64,000 bases of DNA. Origin: Acidobacteriota bacterium. GTDB taxonomy: Bacteria > Acidobacteriota > Blastocatellia > Pyrinomonadales > Pyrinomonadaceae. Positions 63,939-64,000 of the stretch are shown piece after piece. The stretch spans positions 744,001 to 808,000 of the forward strand of contig JAIVJZ010000040.1 in the NCBI GenBank assembly GCA_020199775.1, in the 5' to 3' direction. Position numbers and translations under genes: made by a program. The first letter of the stretch is position 1. Each line of letters begins with the position of its first letter. The notes beneath the pieces were generated by a model, which ran no database searches, was not told the origin of the DNA, and was given only the letters and a program-made list of their open reading frames with translations.

Positions 63939-64000
63939 AAACGTTAGCGCGCGACCTTGCAAGTCGCCGCGGCCGAAACCTCTTTTTCCCTTTAAGCGAA

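Noticed and set aside
63941..64000. Partial gene at the right edge
   Set aside because: Both strands carry stops in the short remaining sequence and no coding signal could be supported.

Overview
The window is a high-GC bacterial chromosome segment with no transposase, phage gene, CRISPR array or rRNA. The gene set suggests a soil Acidobacteriota, probably close to Blastocatellia/Pyrinomonadaceae. It has two TonB receptors with an N-terminal carboxypeptidase-regulatory domain, a PEP-CTERM protein, a FecR-type protein with a Trp-rich middle, a Uma2 protein, a DUF5117-type metalloprotease, many secreted peptidases and a SpoIIM/DUF58/MoxR/DUF4350/DUF4129 membrane locus. The taxon is inferred from gene content only.

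Layout. 1-4 kb: tRNA-Glu with a two-way terminator, then an M16 peptidase pair and a lipoprotein. 4-14 kb: a giant secreted sialidase-repeat protein, a PEP-CTERM protein and a TonB receptor. Each of these three is preceded by the same promoter design, CTTGAG direct repeats placed 9 nt from a -10 box. 14.6-18 kb: Uma2 and a sigma-54-type promoter before a FecR protein. 18-25 kb: four thioredoxin-fold/CcdA proteins, a PepSY protein and glycine oxidase ThiO. 25-34 kb: NAD-type isocitrate dehydrogenase, a PPC/Calx-beta surface protein, a DHH phosphoesterase, Xaa-Pro aminopeptidase and aldehyde dehydrogenase. 34-41 kb: a one-direction island of secreted peptidases (M43, a matrixin-like protein with QExxH, M4, S8). 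Three of its genes share an upstream 16-mer, and two of those also share promoter and leader structure. 41-48 kb: an ABHD18-like hydrolase, an EEP-fold nuclease/phosphatase, PilZ, fused FTCD, GNAT and a YpfJ-type peptidase. 47.5-58.6 kb: the SpoIIM/DUF58/MoxR/DUF4350/DUF4129 locus, split by a segment carrying convergent hicB and hicA and a large metalloprotease. 59-64 kb: a second TonB receptor behind a sigma-54-type promoter, and a secreted protein of unknown role.

The most unusual signal is a family of about eleven intergenic elements built from 7-nt words (for example CGTGAAT, AACGATG, GGCTGAN, GGTTTCA), usually arranged as long inverted repeats. The word differs from locus to locus while the 7-nt period is kept. 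Most sit at gene 3' ends, three supply the stop codon of the upstream gene, and one abuts a start codon between divergent genes. An octamer version lies near 23.6 kb. I do not recognise this as a described repeat family.

As a functional picture, the segment serves polymer scavenging at the cell surface. It combines secreted proteases and peptidases, TonB uptake, disulfide handling in the envelope, and envelope-associated MoxR/DUF58 machinery.
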